Notes: generated from the sequence alone by a model not told the origin. A stretch of DNA of 64,000 nt from Clostridium sp. AF27-2AA (GCF_003478505.1 NZ_QUFI01000017.1:3988-67987); one strand, 5' to 3'. Positions 54,500 to 63,960 are shown, counted from the first letter of the stretch. Made by a program: numbers and translations.

Positions 54500-55320
54500 T
54501 ACAGCACCTCCTTCGGGTCCAGCACATCGCGGATGGCATCGCCCATTAAGTTGAAAGCAGAAACCAGAATGACGATCGCGATACCCGGTACCAGCATCTG
54601 GGCAGGGTTGCTGGTCAGGACATTTTTCGCCTCGCTGAGCATGGCACCCCACTCCGGTGTCGGAGCCTGTACTCCGAGCCCCAGAAAGGACAGGGTGGAA
54701 ATATTGATGATGGCCCAGCCTACATCCAGGGAAGAGAGCACGGCCAGGTCTGCCGCGATGGAGGGAACCAGATGCCGGAAGAGAATGAAGCGTTCTGGAG
54801 TTCCGACACAGCGGGAAAACTGGACAAAGTTTCGGTCGCGGTACTGCATGACACCGGTGCGGATCATGCGGGCATACCAGGCCCATTTGATAAAGACATT
54901 TGCCAGAATGACGTTCTGGACGTTAATGCCGAGCAGCGCAACGACGGCGAATACCATGATCTGGCTGGGGAAGGAAAGCATTACATCTACCACGCGCATG
55001 ATCAGCTCTTCGGTAATGCCGCGGAAATAACCGGCGAGAAGTCCCATCAGGGCCCCCAGGCCGATGGTGCCGAGCATGGTCAGGACGGCAAGGCCGAGGG
55101 TCGGGCGGATGCCGTAGATCATGCGGGAGAGGATACAACGTCCCAGGTTATCGGTGCCCAGCGGATACTCTTTGCTGAAGTGGGCAAATTTGTTGAGAAT
55201 GTCGGTAGCGTAAGGGTCATGCGGGGCAATGACCGGGGCAAAGATGCCCATCAGAGCCACGATCAGCACCAGAGAGACGGTACCAACAGCAGTTTTATTA
55301 TGAAGAAAACGGTGTAACAT
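54499..55320 (-). CDS. nikC: ABC transporter permease, NikC-like
   Basis: This 273-residue permease has the N-terminal helix, the YPLGTDNLGRCILSRMIYGIR motif of OppC/NikC proteins and the EAA-like FSRCVGTPERFILFRHLVPS loop. About five further membrane segments follow. The gene overlaps its neighbours at both ends, indicating tight coupling. Confidence 0.9.
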   Translation of the reverse strand: MLHRFLHNKTAVGTVSLVLIVALMGIFAPVIAPHDPYATDILNKFAHFSKEYPLGTDNLGRCILSRMIYGIRPTLGLAVLTMLGTIGLGALMGLLAGYFRGITEELIMRVVDVMLSFPSQIMVFAVVALLGINVQNVILANVFIKWAWYARMIRTGVMQYRDRNFVQFSRCVGTPERFILFRHLVPSIAADLAVLSSLDVGWAIINISTLSFLGLGVQAPTPEWGAMLSEAKNVLTSNPAQMLVPGIAIVILVSAFNLMGDAIRDVLDPKEVL

Positions 55321-56261
55321 TAGTTGCCCTCCTTTCGCATACGCGGATCAGACACCGTCTGAAGAATATCAAACAGCAGGTTAAATACGACAAACAGAAC
55401 GCCGATCAGAAGTACATAGGTCTGGATCACCGGATAATCCCGGTTGAAAATGGAACTGATGCACAGGGTTCCGAGTCCCGGCCACGCGAATACATTTTCC
55501 ACGACAATGGTTCCGGAGATCAGCTGCGGAATGCTCATACCGATGGCAACGATGCAGGTGTGCATGGAGTTTTTCAGAATATGCTTTATCAGAATGGATT
55601 TCTGCGGCAGTCCGCGGACGTTGGCGTAGAGCACATAGTCCTGTTTCATATTTTCCAGCATGTTGTTGCGGATCAGGCGTATATAGGTGGAAATATAGCT
55701 TAAAGATACGGTAAAGGCCGGCAGAATCAGGTGCCGGATGGTTCCGTTTCCACTGGTGGGCAGAAGATCCAGTTTAATGGAGATCAGCCACATCATCAGA
55801 AGGCCGACCCAGTAAGCCGGCATGGCGGTGGTCATGAAGACAATGCCGCGCATGATCCGGTCAAACCAGCCATCCTTGTATACAGCACACAGGAAACCGA
55901 TTGGCAGGCTTAACAGGATTACCATGATGAGGGAAGCACCGGCCAGCTGCAGGGTAGCCGGCATACAGCGGAGCAGTTCTCCCGCCACGGTACGGGTCGG
56001 GTTTACATAGCTGATGCCGAAGTTGCCGCGCAGGCAGTCCAGTACCCAGGTGAAATAGCGGACCAGGTACGGCTTATCCAGGCCAAGCTCCGCCCGGACT
56101 TCCGCAATGGCCTCCTCGGTGATGATGGGAACCTGGCGTACGCGCAGGGCCACCTCAGCCGGATCGGACGGAATCAGGTTGATAAAAACAAAGCACACAA
56201 AGGAAATAATAAGAAGAAGCGGAATCGCGGAAAGGATTCGCTTGATGATATATGGTTTCAA
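55320..56261 (-). CDS. nikB: ABC transporter permease, NikB-like
   Basis: This 313-residue permease has an N-terminal membrane helix (IIKRILSAIPLLLIISFVCF), an extracytoplasmic loop and the transport domain with YANVRGLPQKSILIKHILKNS as coupling loop. It forms the channel together with NikC. A stable hairpin lies between this gene and the binding-protein gene. Confidence 0.9.
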   Translation of the reverse strand: MKPYIIKRILSAIPLLLIISFVCFVFINLIPSDPAEVALRVRQVPIITEEAIAEVRAELGLDKPYLVRYFTWVLDCLRGNFGISYVNPTRTVAGELLRCMPATLQLAGASLIMVILLSLPIGFLCAVYKDGWFDRIMRGIVFMTTAMPAYWVGLLMMWLISIKLDLLPTSGNGTIRHLILPAFTVSLSYISTYIRLIRNNMLENMKQDYVLYANVRGLPQKSILIKHILKNSMHTCIVAIGMSIPQLISGTIVVENVFAWPGLGTLCISSIFNRDYPVIQTYVLLIGVLFVVFNLLFDILQTVSDPRMRKEGN

Positions 56262-56306
56262 AACAGCACCTCCGGTGAAAAATCAGCAAATGCGTGTACA
56301 GCAACA

Positions 56307-56340
56307 GTACAAAGCCGCCTCGGGGGAGACGGCTTCGTAC
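56307..56340 (-). other. Intercistronic hairpin nikA-nikB
   Basis: GTACAAAGCCG and CGGCTTCGTAC form an 11-base stem with one mismatch. There is no T-run on the minus strand, so it is likely a stabiliser or attenuator after the binding-protein gene. Confidence 0.6.
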
Positions 56341-56371
56341 ACATGGTTCGGATTTGGTTACTCCTCAGAGC

Positions 56372-58000
56372 TTAGAAAGAGAAATCCTGGAACGGAACCT
56401 CATACTGGGTCTGGGTAAAGTGGAAGCCCTTCATATCGGAACGATAAATGGCTTTGTTGCACTCATAGGTCAGTGGAATGTAAACCGCGTCCTCATGCAG
56501 ATGGGTCAGAACGTAGGTGTAAAGCTCCTGGCGTCTGTCCTCGTCGGTGGTGATCAGGATCTCGGTGATGGCTTCGTCAATCTCGGCTTTATCATCCAGG
56601 CCAAGCTGGGCTGCATAGTCACCGTATACCGGCGCGCGCATCGCTGCCAGAGAGGACTGCGGGTCGTACGGGGTTCCCCAGCAGATGTTGAATACCATAT
56701 CGAAATTACCGGCCTTCATGTTATCGCGGTAGGACTGCTCCTCCTCGCCGTGGATGTTTAAGGCAACACCGATGGTCTGATACTCACTCTGCAGATACTC
56801 GGCAATGGATTTCTCGGTAACGCTGTCACTGTTGTAAAGCAGGTCAATGTTTAACTGCTTTCCGTCTTTCTCGCGGACATTGCCGGAGCCCATCTTCCAG
56901 CCTGCGTCATCCAGGATCTGGCCGGCCAGCTCTAAGTCGTAGGCAAACGGCTCCAGATCAATGTTGCAGTACGGGATGGTTTTTGCGAACAGGGTGTCAG
57001 CCGGTTTCTCCAGTCCGTAGAAGATACCGTCAGAGATATTCTGCTTGTTGGTAGCATGCTGAAGCGCAATGCGCACATCCTTCTCGGAGAGAATATCGGA
57101 GGAGGTATTCAGAACGATCTGTCTGGTAGAGGTCGGATCAGAAAGCTCTACGGTGAACTTATCGCTGTCTAAGTACTGGTTGATGGCATCGGCATCGATC
57201 ATGTTCTTTCCGAAGATCATATCAATTTCGCCCTTTTCCAGAGCCAGGATACGGGTCTGGTTATCCGGGATGACCTTAACGGTGATGGTCTTGATGGCCG
57301 GCTGTTCACCCCAGTAGTTCGGGTTTGCCTTGAAGATGGCATACTCATCGGTGACAAACTCATCCAGCACATATGGGCCGGTTCCGATGTAAGCCTCTAC
57401 GCCATCCTTGGTGCTGCCGTCTTTCATGGCTTTCGGGGAGATCATGGCAAACGGTCTGGTAACACCAAGCTCGGTTAAGAGCGGGTAGTACGGCTCAGAC
57501 AGCTCGATGACAAAGGTGTTCTCATCCGGAGCGTCAACGCCGACCAGCAGGTGCATCATCTCCAGCCAGGTGTGGCGGTCCTTGTTTTCCAGAATTGCGT
57601 CAAAGTTGGCCTTGATAGCGTAGGCATCACATTTCTCACCGTCAGAGAACAGCACGCCCGGGCGGATGTGGAAGGTGTAGACCTTACCGTCCTCGCTGAC
57701 ATCCCAGCTCTCAGCAAGACAGCCCTCAAAGCCATCTGCGGTGATGTTGACAAGACCCTCGTACAGCATTTCCTGCGCGTACATCTCGCCGGCATATAAA
57801 TGCGGGTTTAAATCGCGGATATCGCGGTAGTTTACAAAGATCAGATCTTCTTTCGTATTTTCAGAAGAAGTGGTGGTTTCTGCAGCAGCGGAATCTGCGG
57901 CAGCAGTAGATGCAGAGTCAGAGGCGGATGAACCGCAGCCGCTTAATACGGCGGTGCCTAAGAGACCTGCAAGAAGCAGTGTGCCCCATCTTTTTTTCAT
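56372..58000 (-). CDS. nikA: Nickel (or nickel-chelate) ABC transporter binding protein, NikA-like
   Basis: This 542-residue lipoprotein has lipobox LSGC near residue 21 and an Ala/Ser/Thr linker. From RDIRDLNPHLYAGEMYAQEML through GTGPYVLDEF, NYWGEQPAIK, IREKDGKQ-type and WGTPYDP blocks, up to EVPFQDF at the end, the order and wording follow E. coli NikA. It is clearly closer to NikA than to peptide-binding OppA. It would bind Ni2+ in complex with a small chelator. AGGAGG precedes ATG 58000. First gene of nikABCDE plus the M14 gene. A peptide or opine ligand remains possible. Confidence 0.85.
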   Translation of the reverse strand: MKKRWGTLLLAGLLGTAVLSGCGSSASDSASTAAADSAAAETTTSSENTKEDLIFVNYRDIRDLNPHLYAGEMYAQEMLYEGLVNITADGFEGCLAESWDVSEDGKVYTFHIRPGVLFSDGEKCDAYAIKANFDAILENKDRHTWLEMMHLLVGVDAPDENTFVIELSEPYYPLLTELGVTRPFAMISPKAMKDGSTKDGVEAYIGTGPYVLDEFVTDEYAIFKANPNYWGEQPAIKTITVKVIPDNQTRILALEKGEIDMIFGKNMIDADAINQYLDSDKFTVELSDPTSTRQIVLNTSSDILSEKDVRIALQHATNKQNISDGIFYGLEKPADTLFAKTIPYCNIDLEPFAYDLELAGQILDDAGWKMGSGNVREKDGKQLNIDLLYNSDSVTEKSIAEYLQSEYQTIGVALNIHGEEEQSYRDNMKAGNFDMVFNICWGTPYDPQSSLAAMRAPVYGDYAAQLGLDDKAEIDEAITEILITTDEDRRQELYTYVLTHLHEDAVYIPLTYECNKAIYRSDMKGFHFTQTQYEVPFQDFSF

Positions 58001-58067
58001 AATCAGTGTCCTCCTGTTGTAAAAGCTTGTTATCGTTTCTGTCCACACATCCGGTGCGAACGATGAA

Positions 58068-58140
58068 AGTATAACATGGGTTAGCAGGAGCTTACTACTG
58101 ATGAATTTGGAGGGGCTTAGTTATTCCAAAATGTTATAAC
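58068..58140 (-). promoter_or_regulatory. nikA promoter with LysR box
   Basis: On the minus strand a TATACT -10 (AGTATA at 58068-58073) lies upstream of nikA without a good -35. GTTAT-N11-ATAAC (58120-58140), an exact T-N11-A inverted repeat, is centred near -69 of that promoter, the classical LysR activation position. Confidence 0.6.
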
Positions 58141-58153
58141 AAGGGCAAAATTC

Positions 58154-59056
58154 TTATAAAATTGCCTGAAAATGACGGATAAACCACTCAGCGGCAGTGC
58201 TTAATTTTGCGTCATCCGGGCAGATGTAGCCGATGAGAAGAAAGGGCTCACAGTTGTTGATCTGCAGCTGGCGGACATCGTACTGGCGGTACTGGTCATA
58301 GAGAAAATTGATGCCCAGGCTGCAGATATCGGTATTCATCAGCAGGTTGATGGTCAGGTGGTCACTGTTGGTGTAGACGGAATAATGGAGCTGTTCTGTA
58401 CTGATGGCGCCCAGGCTTACATGGCTTAAATGGTGTTCCACGGAGAAAAAATCCCGCACGCCCCGGACGAAGGAGAGAGAGGAAAGATCCTGAAAGTCAA
58501 TGCTTTCATCGTGGTAGCGCGGATGATTCGGGCCGACATAAACACAGGCTTCTTTCATATCCAGAGGAATGAATTTCAGCTTTTTGTGGGACAGAATATG
58601 CTGGAACTGGTGCAGCTGTTTTTCTGCGATATAGACAACCCCGATCTCGGAAAGTCCCTGGGCAACCCGGTTGCAGATCTCTTCCACGGTGCCTTCTAAG
58701 TGTTCTACGATGTAGGAGTCGCCCATTTCCTGATAGAAGTCGGTCAGCAGGCGGGAAATCATGTTGCTGGGATAGGTGGCGAGGCTGAATTTCTTGCCCT
58801 GGTTCCGGTCAGTCAGGGAATCGATCAGGCTGACATTGTGGAGAATATTCTGGGCATATTCCCGGACTGTTTCACCATAGGGAGTGATGCGGATACCGCG
58901 GCTGCTGCGCTCAAAAAGCGGGCGGCCCAACTCCTTTTCCAGGGAACTGATTACCTTGCTGACATTGGGTTGTGTGGTGTAAAGGCATTCGGCAGCCTGG
59001 TTAAAGCTGCCTTTTTCGCAGGTGATCATAAAATATTCCAGCTGACGTAATTCCAT
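58154..59056 (-). CDS. LysR-family regulator, likely of the nik operon
   Basis: This 300-residue protein has an N-terminal helix-turn-helix (GSFNQAAECLYTTQPNVSKVISSLEKEL) and a LysR effector domain. The start at 59056 follows GGAGG; a longer start at 59167 adds residues over the promoter. It lies upstream of nikA in the same direction, with a T-N11-A site between them. Its TATAGT -10 and TTGTCT -35 lie in and beside the pyrC terminator. The effector is unknown. Confidence 0.86.
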   Translation of the reverse strand: MELRQLEYFMITCEKGSFNQAAECLYTTQPNVSKVISSLEKELGRPLFERSSRGIRITPYGETVREYAQNILHNVSLIDSLTDRNQGKKFSLATYPSNMISRLLTDFYQEMGDSYIVEHLEGTVEEICNRVAQGLSEIGVVYIAEKQLHQFQHILSHKKLKFIPLDMKEACVYVGPNHPRYHDESIDFQDLSSLSFVRGVRDFFSVEHHLSHVSLGAISTEQLHYSVYTNSDHLTINLLMNTDICSLGINFLYDQYRQYDVRQLQINNCEPFLLIGYICPDDAKLSTAAEWFIRHFQAIL

Positions 59057-59147
59057 AGTATCCGGTTCCTCCTGAATAAAGTGCCTGCTTCCGTTCAAAG
59101 GACATTCCTGATATGCACACGGTAAGCGTTTGCTAACCACTATAACA

Positions 59148-59190
59148 GAAAAAAAGAAGGGAGACAACCGGTGAATTCGGAAGTCTCCCT
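59148..59190 (-). terminator. Terminator of the pyrC operon
   Basis: GGGAGAC pairs with GTCTCCC, and the minus-strand reading continues into a T-run. Part of the stem also provides a -35-like TTGTCT for the downstream LysR gene. Confidence 0.85.
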
Positions 59191-59216
59191 CGAAAAGCCG
59201 TTATTGAGAAAAAATA

Positions 59217-60509
59217 TCAGTTATTCCGGACGGGAATAGCAACATAAGCAATTTTTCCGCCGCAGATGGTGTATTTTACTTTTCCGTAAAGCTCCTCACC
59301 GATGAACGGAGAGTTGGTGGCTTTGGATTTGAATTCCTTTACGGTCCATTTTTCGTTTGGATCGAAGAGTACCAGATCGGCATCTGCACCAGTGCTTAAA
59401 TGGCCCTTGTTTCCCTCCAGGTGATAGAGGATGGCCGGGTTCAGGCTCATCTTTTCCATGAGCTGCGGCATGGTCAGGACATCTTCCCGGACTAGGTTGG
59501 TGACACCAAGAGCCAGTGCGGTTTCCAGGCCGATGATGCCGCTCGGTGCTTCGGTAAGCGGTTTTGCCTTCTCCTCTGCGCTGTGCGGTGCGTGGTCGGT
59601 GGCAATGATGTCGATGACGCCTTCCTTTAAGCCGCGGAGAATCTCCTGTTTATCCTCAAGCGTGCGAAGCGGCGGGTTCATTTTCGCCAGGGTGCCGTGT
59701 TTTAAGACTGCGGTCTCATCCAGACTGAAATGGTGCGGGGTAACTTCTGCCATGACATGAGCGCCAAGCTGCTTGGCCAGTTCTACCATGCGGACGGAGT
59801 GCCCGGAGCTGATATGCTGGATATCGATGAGGGCGCCGGTGTGCAGGGCCAGCATGCAGTCGCGGGCTACCAGAACATCCTCTGCGGCAGCCGGAGAGCC
59901 GCCAATGCCGAAGTGCTCGGACACGGCACCGCGGTTGATGCCGTTATTGGTGATAAGCGTCGGATCTTCTTCGTGGAAGCTTAACGGTACGTTTAAGCGG
60001 ACAGCCTCCTCCATGGCTTTCTTTACCAGAGCACTGTCCTTTAACGGAATACCGTCATCGGTGAAGCCTGCAGCGCCGTGGGCCTTCAACAGTTCCATGT
60101 CGGTGAGAACCTCGCCCTTCATGCCGATCGTGATATTGGCAGCGCTTAAGACGTTGATCGGAGTCTTTTGGCCTTCTGCCAGCACATATTCGAGGGTTTC
60201 CACGTTATCAACCGGCGGTTTGGTGTTGGCCATGCAGACCACGGTGGTGAATCCGCCTGCGGCAGCGGCAGCGGCACCGGTATGAATATCTTCCTTATAG
60301 GTAAGTCCCGGATCACGGAAGTGCACGTGAACATCAATGAATCCCGGAGCCACCACAAGACCGGTGGCGTCGATCACCCGGGCATCCGGGTGTTTTTCTT
60401 TTAAATCATTTCCAATCTCCAGGATCTTTTTGTCGTCTGTGACCAGATCCATGACCTGGTCCAGTCCTGATTTCGGGTCGATGACCCGTCCATTCTGAAG
60501 TAACAGCAT
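59217..60509 (-). CDS. pyrC: Dihydroorotase
   Basis: This 430-residue zinc amidohydrolase forms dihydroorotate from carbamoyl aspartate in pyrimidine synthesis. It has HVHFRDPG (metal His pair), GFTDDG, SFHEED, DIQHIS and ATDHAPH, the full metal and catalytic set of class I dihydroorotase. The length is normal. It is the last gene of an MBL-thrE1-thrE2-pyrC group rather than a pyr cluster, so its regulation may differ from the rest of the pathway. Confidence 0.95.
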   Translation of the reverse strand: MLLLQNGRVIDPKSGLDQVMDLVTDDKKILEIGNDLKEKHPDARVIDATGLVVAPGFIDVHVHFRDPGLTYKEDIHTGAAAAAAGGFTTVVCMANTKPPVDNVETLEYVLAEGQKTPINVLSAANITIGMKGEVLTDMELLKAHGAAGFTDDGIPLKDSALVKKAMEEAVRLNVPLSFHEEDPTLITNNGINRGAVSEHFGIGGSPAAAEDVLVARDCMLALHTGALIDIQHISSGHSVRMVELAKQLGAHVMAEVTPHHFSLDETAVLKHGTLAKMNPPLRTLEDKQEILRGLKEGVIDIIATDHAPHSAEEKAKPLTEAPSGIIGLETALALGVTNLVREDVLTMPQLMEKMSLNPAILYHLEGNKGHLSTGADADLVLFDPNEKWTVKEFKSKATNSPFIGEELYGKVKYTICGGKIAYVAIPVRNN

Positions 60510-60541
60510 AATGATTCCTCCTGTATCTTATCTGTAAAATA

Positions 60542-60994
60542 TTATTGTTTTTGGTGGAGCCTCTGATTGCCGATCTGAAATACCGTCTGCGGAATTTCAA
60601 AAACGAACACGATCCCAAGTACAATGGCAACTGCCATTTTGACGGCATCAAAACCGGTCTGGACAGCCAGGTAAAGCTGATCTGTGACCGTGTAGTAGGC
60701 TGCCCGGTAGATTCCTGCACCCGGCACCAGCGGGATGATGCCGGAAATCAGAAAGATGGTGACCGGGCACCGCTTCCGCACCGCAAACCATCGTGACATG
60801 AGGATCACAATGACCGTGGTGGCGAAGGTGGCAATAGAGACAGAGCTGTAGGGCAGCAGAAGCAGGTAGGCAAGCCAGCTCACGCCGCCAATGAGGGCAC
60901 AGCTGGGATAATAGCGGGCCGGAACGCCAAACAGCAGGGAAAATCCTATGGTGGCCATGGCGGCCGCACAGGTCTGAATCAGTAGGTGCAGCAT
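60542..60994 (-). CDS. Threonine/serine exporter family, small (ThrE C-terminal-type) subunit
   Basis: This 150-residue membrane protein has four to five helices and the family segment SGIIPLVPGAGIYRAAYY. In Corynebacterium ThrE this part is fused to the larger domain; here, as in many Firmicutes, it is a separate protein. It would act with the next (upstream) gene in exporting threonine, serine or small organic acids. Confidence 0.85.
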   Translation of the reverse strand: MLHLLIQTCAAAMATIGFSLLFGVPARYYPSCALIGGVSWLAYLLLLPYSSVSIATFATTVIVILMSRWFAVRKRCPVTIFLISGIIPLVPGAGIYRAAYYTVTDQLYLAVQTGFDAVKMAVAIVLGIVFVFEIPQTVFQIGNQRLHQKQ

Positions 60995-61020
60995 GAAGAA
61001 CCTCTCTTTCCTATTATTTA

Positions 61021-61821
61021 TTATGGAAGCAGCGGAGCCCCGGCTATATTTCTGTACAGCGCAAGCACCACGCCGACACCGATGGCAATGCAGAAAAAGC
61101 TTATGACGGCATCGAGCATTCGGACAGAGCCGGAAATGTAATCACTGTCGACCATGTCGCGGATAGCGTTGGTGAAGGCAACTCCGGGAACCATGAGGAT
61201 AATGCCGCCGATGATCATGGCATCAAAATTTTCTCCGGGGCCGAAGCGGTAACAGAGGATGCAAAGAAAGGTGATCCAGGCACTGCCGAGAATGGTGCGC
61301 ACGATTCGTCCCAAATGCGGATTGCCGAGATACACGGCGTAGGCCTGATACAGGCTTCCGACAACAATGGAACATAAAAAATCCCATGGCGAGCCGCCGA
61401 ACATGATGTCAAAGCAGGCACCGGCGAGACCGGCCACGGCAATCTGCAAAGCAGCGGGAAAGCCCGGATGCTCCTCGATGCGGGTCAGCTCTCTGCGTAC
61501 ATTCTCCGGGGAAAGTCCTTCTTCCTCAATGCGTCTTGACAGCTGGTTTACCTCTGCTACTCTGCGCAGGTTGGTATTGTTGACAGGCACCTGCAAAACC
61601 TTGGCAAACAGGGGTTCCGTCTCATCTCCGCAGCTTAGAAAAATACCGTTACTCAGCACGAAAATATGGACAGAATGAAGTCCGTAGGCGCGGCAGATAT
61701 GCATGATGGTATCTTCCACGCGAAAGATTTCCGCTCCGTTTTCCAGCTGGATCTGCCCGGCCTTCATGGCGAGGAGCAGGATTTCCTGCTGTGCATGGGC
61801 TTTTGTGACTGTGGATATCAT
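61021..61821 (-). CDS. Threonine/serine exporter family, large (ThrE N-terminal-type, DUF1212) subunit
   Basis: This 266-residue protein has an N-terminal soluble part (AMKAGQIQLENGAEIFRVEDTI, typical of the family) and about five membrane helices after residue 120, including IIGGIILMVPGVAFTNAIRDM. Its start overlaps the MBL stop by four bases (ATGA). It forms a two-protein exporter with the smaller gene that follows. Confidence 0.86.
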   Translation of the reverse strand: MISTVTKAHAQQEILLLAMKAGQIQLENGAEIFRVEDTIMHICRAYGLHSVHIFVLSNGIFLSCGDETEPLFAKVLQVPVNNTNLRRVAEVNQLSRRIEEEGLSPENVRRELTRIEEHPGFPAALQIAVAGLAGACFDIMFGGSPWDFLCSIVVGSLYQAYAVYLGNPHLGRIVRTILGSAWITFLCILCYRFGPGENFDAMIIGGIILMVPGVAFTNAIRDMVDSDYISGSVRMLDAVISFFCIAIGVGVVLALYRNIAGAPLLP

Positions 61822-62567
61822 GTTGTCTCTCCGCCTGATCGGTTATCCGGAAAAGCCGGAAAGCAAAAACGCTGCCCGTCTTTGCGGATATCTGCCACGC
61901 GATCCCGGTATTCTGCGCTGCAGTCCAGCTTTTTCAGTGCCGGAATGACGCTGAAATCTTCCCAGAAGTGCATGGGGAAGACCATTTCGGCGCCGACCGT
62001 CCTCATGAAATCATCCAGTCCCAGGTAAAACAGATCCTCCTGGCGTCCATCTAACGGAACCATGGCAACATCCGGGTGGAAACCGGAAGCTTTGATCTTT
62101 TCCAGCTCGCGGCGGTAGTTGGTGCTCATGTTGTTATTCCATGCCAGCTCTTCGCCGTTCCAGCGCCAGTTGTTTAAGTCGCCGGCATGATAGATGGTAT
62201 AACCGCCGGTTTCTACCATGAAGGCCACGCCCTCATCCGTAGATTTGAAGGCTGTTACGCGAAGCCCGCCGCCTTCCTTCCATTCCAGAACCTTTCCCGG
62301 ATCCATGAACCAGGCGAGTCCGTGCAGGTGATCCGGCACCTTGTTCTGCCAGATGTCATCGGAAAGGATAAAACGGATGCGGGGGTGAGTGGCTGCCAGA
62401 TCAAAGATCTTCGGACTGAAGTGGTCTTCGTGGCGGTGGCTCACAAACACAAACAGGTCTTTGGCGGGATCCAGTGGCGGAAGTGCGCCTTCTACAAAAT
62501 CAAAGAGCAGCAGCGCCTGCTCCGTCTCCAGAAGATAACCGCTGTGGTGGATATACGTGATCGTCAT
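61818..62567 (-). CDS. MBL-fold metallohydrolase
   Basis: This 249-residue beta-lactamase-fold protein has the binuclear-metal motif SHRHEDHF (HxHxDH), a later AGDLN (Asp bridging ligand) and PMHFWED with the last His. It resembles the UlaG-like branch. The substrate is not predictable. It is the first gene of the operon leading to thrE and pyrC. Confidence 0.85.
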   Translation of the reverse strand: MTITYIHHSGYLLETEQALLLFDFVEGALPPLDPAKDLFVFVSHRHEDHFSPKIFDLAATHPRIRFILSDDIWQNKVPDHLHGLAWFMDPGKVLEWKEGGGLRVTAFKSTDEGVAFMVETGGYTIYHAGDLNNWRWNGEELAWNNNMSTNYRRELEKIKASGFHPDVAMVPLDGRQEDLFYLGLDDFMRTVGAEMVFPMHFWEDFSVIPALKKLDCSAEYRDRVADIRKDGQRFCFPAFPDNRSGGETT

Positions 62568-62617
62568 AACGGGAGTCCCTCACTTTCTTTTCATTCATAG
62601 TATGTCCATCATAGCAC

Positions 62618-62666
62618 AAAAGGCTTCCGAATCACAGAGTAAGTGCCTGGATTTGGGAGCCTTTTT
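62618..62666. other. Terminator-like hairpin in the divergent gap
   Basis: AAAAGGCTTCC and GGGAGCCTTTT pair with one mismatch, followed by TT. It lies between two divergent genes, upstream of the patB promoter, where no plus-strand gene needs terminating. It may be an insulator, or the remains of an upstream gene's terminator. Confidence 0.5.
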
Positions 62667-62685
62667 GTGTTGCGCATGTAAAATA

Positions 62686-62714
62686 TTGAAGATAGACCGA
62701 AAACGCGGTAAGAT
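62686..62714 (+). promoter_or_regulatory. Promoter of the PatB-like gene
   Basis: TTGAAG and TAAGAT are separated by 17 bases, 42 bases before the ATG. Confidence 0.55.
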
Positions 62715-62756
62715 GAGAATAGATTTATAATGCTGACGAAAGGAAAAAAGGTGATT

Positions 62757-63959
62757 ATGAAATACGATTTTACTTCGATTCTGGATCGCAACGGAAAAGA
62801 TGCGATTGCAGTAGAGCACATTCCGATTCCGGGCGCACAGGTGAAGGAAGGCTTTGACCGAATCCCGATGTGGGTAGCTGACATGAATTTCCCGACCGTA
62901 CCAACGGTTGTGGAGACCATGATGGAGCGTGTGCAGCATCCGGCCTATGGATATTTTGATCCATCGGAAGAATATTATGCTTCCATTATCCGGTGGCAGG
63001 AGAAGCGCAACGGTGTGACCGGACTCAAGCCGGAGCACATCGGCTATGAAAATGGCGTGCTGGGCGGTGTGATCAGCGCCCTGAATGTGATGTGTTCCAA
63101 AGGGGACAACGTACTGCTTCATTCCCCGACTTATATCGGCTTTACCATGAGTCTGGAAAACAACGGATATCATATTGTACATTCTCCGCTGATAAAGGAT
63201 GAAAACGGAGTCTGGCGCATGGATTTTGAGGATATGGAGAAGAAAATCGTGAAAAACCGCATTCACGCAGCCGTGTTCTGTTCTCCGCACAACCCGTGCG
63301 GCCGCGTGTGGGAGCGCTGGGAGATTGAGAAGGCCATGGAGCTTTATAAAAAGTATGATGTCTTTGTAATCTCAGATGAGATCTGGTCTGATCTGATTCT
63401 GGAAGGACACAAACACATTCCAACTCAGTCTGTGAGTGAGGATGCCAGAAACCGCACGGTGGCTATGTACGCGCCATCCAAAACCTTCAACCTGGCAGGA
63501 CTTGTGGGAAGCTACCATATTATTTACAACACCTGGTTGAGGGAGCGCGTTCTGAAAGAGTCTTCCTTATCTCATTATAATGCAATGAATGTGCTTTCCA
63601 TGCACGCGCTGGTTGGAGCGTACAAACCGGAGGGCTATGAGTGGCTGGATGAGCTGCGCCAGGTGCTGACCGGTAATGTAGAATTTGCCTGCAGATATAT
63701 TCAGGATCATTTTGAAGGTATCGAGGTATCAAAGCCGGAAGGAACCTACATGCTGTTTCTGGACTGCACAAAGTGGTGTGAGAAGCATGGGAAGACGATT
63801 GATGAGCTGCAGAGAGCCGGTGTGGAGGTTGGAGTCATCTGGCAGGACGGCAGACCCTTCCATGGTCCGTGCCATATCCGCATGAATCTGGCGCTGCCAT
63901 TCAGCCGGGTGCAGGAGGCATTCGAACGGTTGGACCGCTACGTATTTCATGCAAAATAG
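62757..63959 (+). CDS. PLP-dependent aminotransferase, MalY/PatB (cystathionine beta-lyase) type
   Basis: This 400-residue fold-type I enzyme has PMWVADMNFPT near residue 37 and PHNPCGRVW. The PLP-binding Lys is K242 in APSKTFNLAGL, and an Arg near the C-terminus (CHIRMNLALP) binds the carboxylate. Family members cleave C-S bonds of cystathionine or cysteine conjugates. The start at 62757 is preferred because AAGG lies just before it. A repeat element begins one base after the stop. Confidence 0.93.
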   Translation: MKYDFTSILDRNGKDAIAVEHIPIPGAQVKEGFDRIPMWVADMNFPTVPTVVETMMERVQHPAYGYFDPSEEYYASIIRWQEKRNGVTGLKPEHIGYENGVLGGVISALNVMCSKGDNVLLHSPTYIGFTMSLENNGYHIVHSPLIKDENGVWRMDFEDMEKKIVKNRIHAAVFCSPHNPCGRVWERWEIEKAMELYKKYDVFVISDEIWSDLILEGHKHIPTQSVSEDARNRTVAMYAPSKTFNLAGLVGSYHIIYNTWLRERVLKESSLSHYNAMNVLSMHALVGAYKPEGYEWLDELRQVLTGNVEFACRYIQDHFEGIEVSKPEGTYMLFLDCTKWCEKHGKTIDELQRAGVEVGVIWQDGRPFHGPCHIRMNLALPFSRVQEAFERLDRYVFHAK

Positions 63960-63960
63960 C

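Noticed and set aside
53666..54886. Longer start for the NikD-like ATPase
   Set aside because: The extra N-terminal part overlaps the NikC gene in another frame and is Arg/Pro-rich, low in hydrophobic order and without a ribosome binding site.
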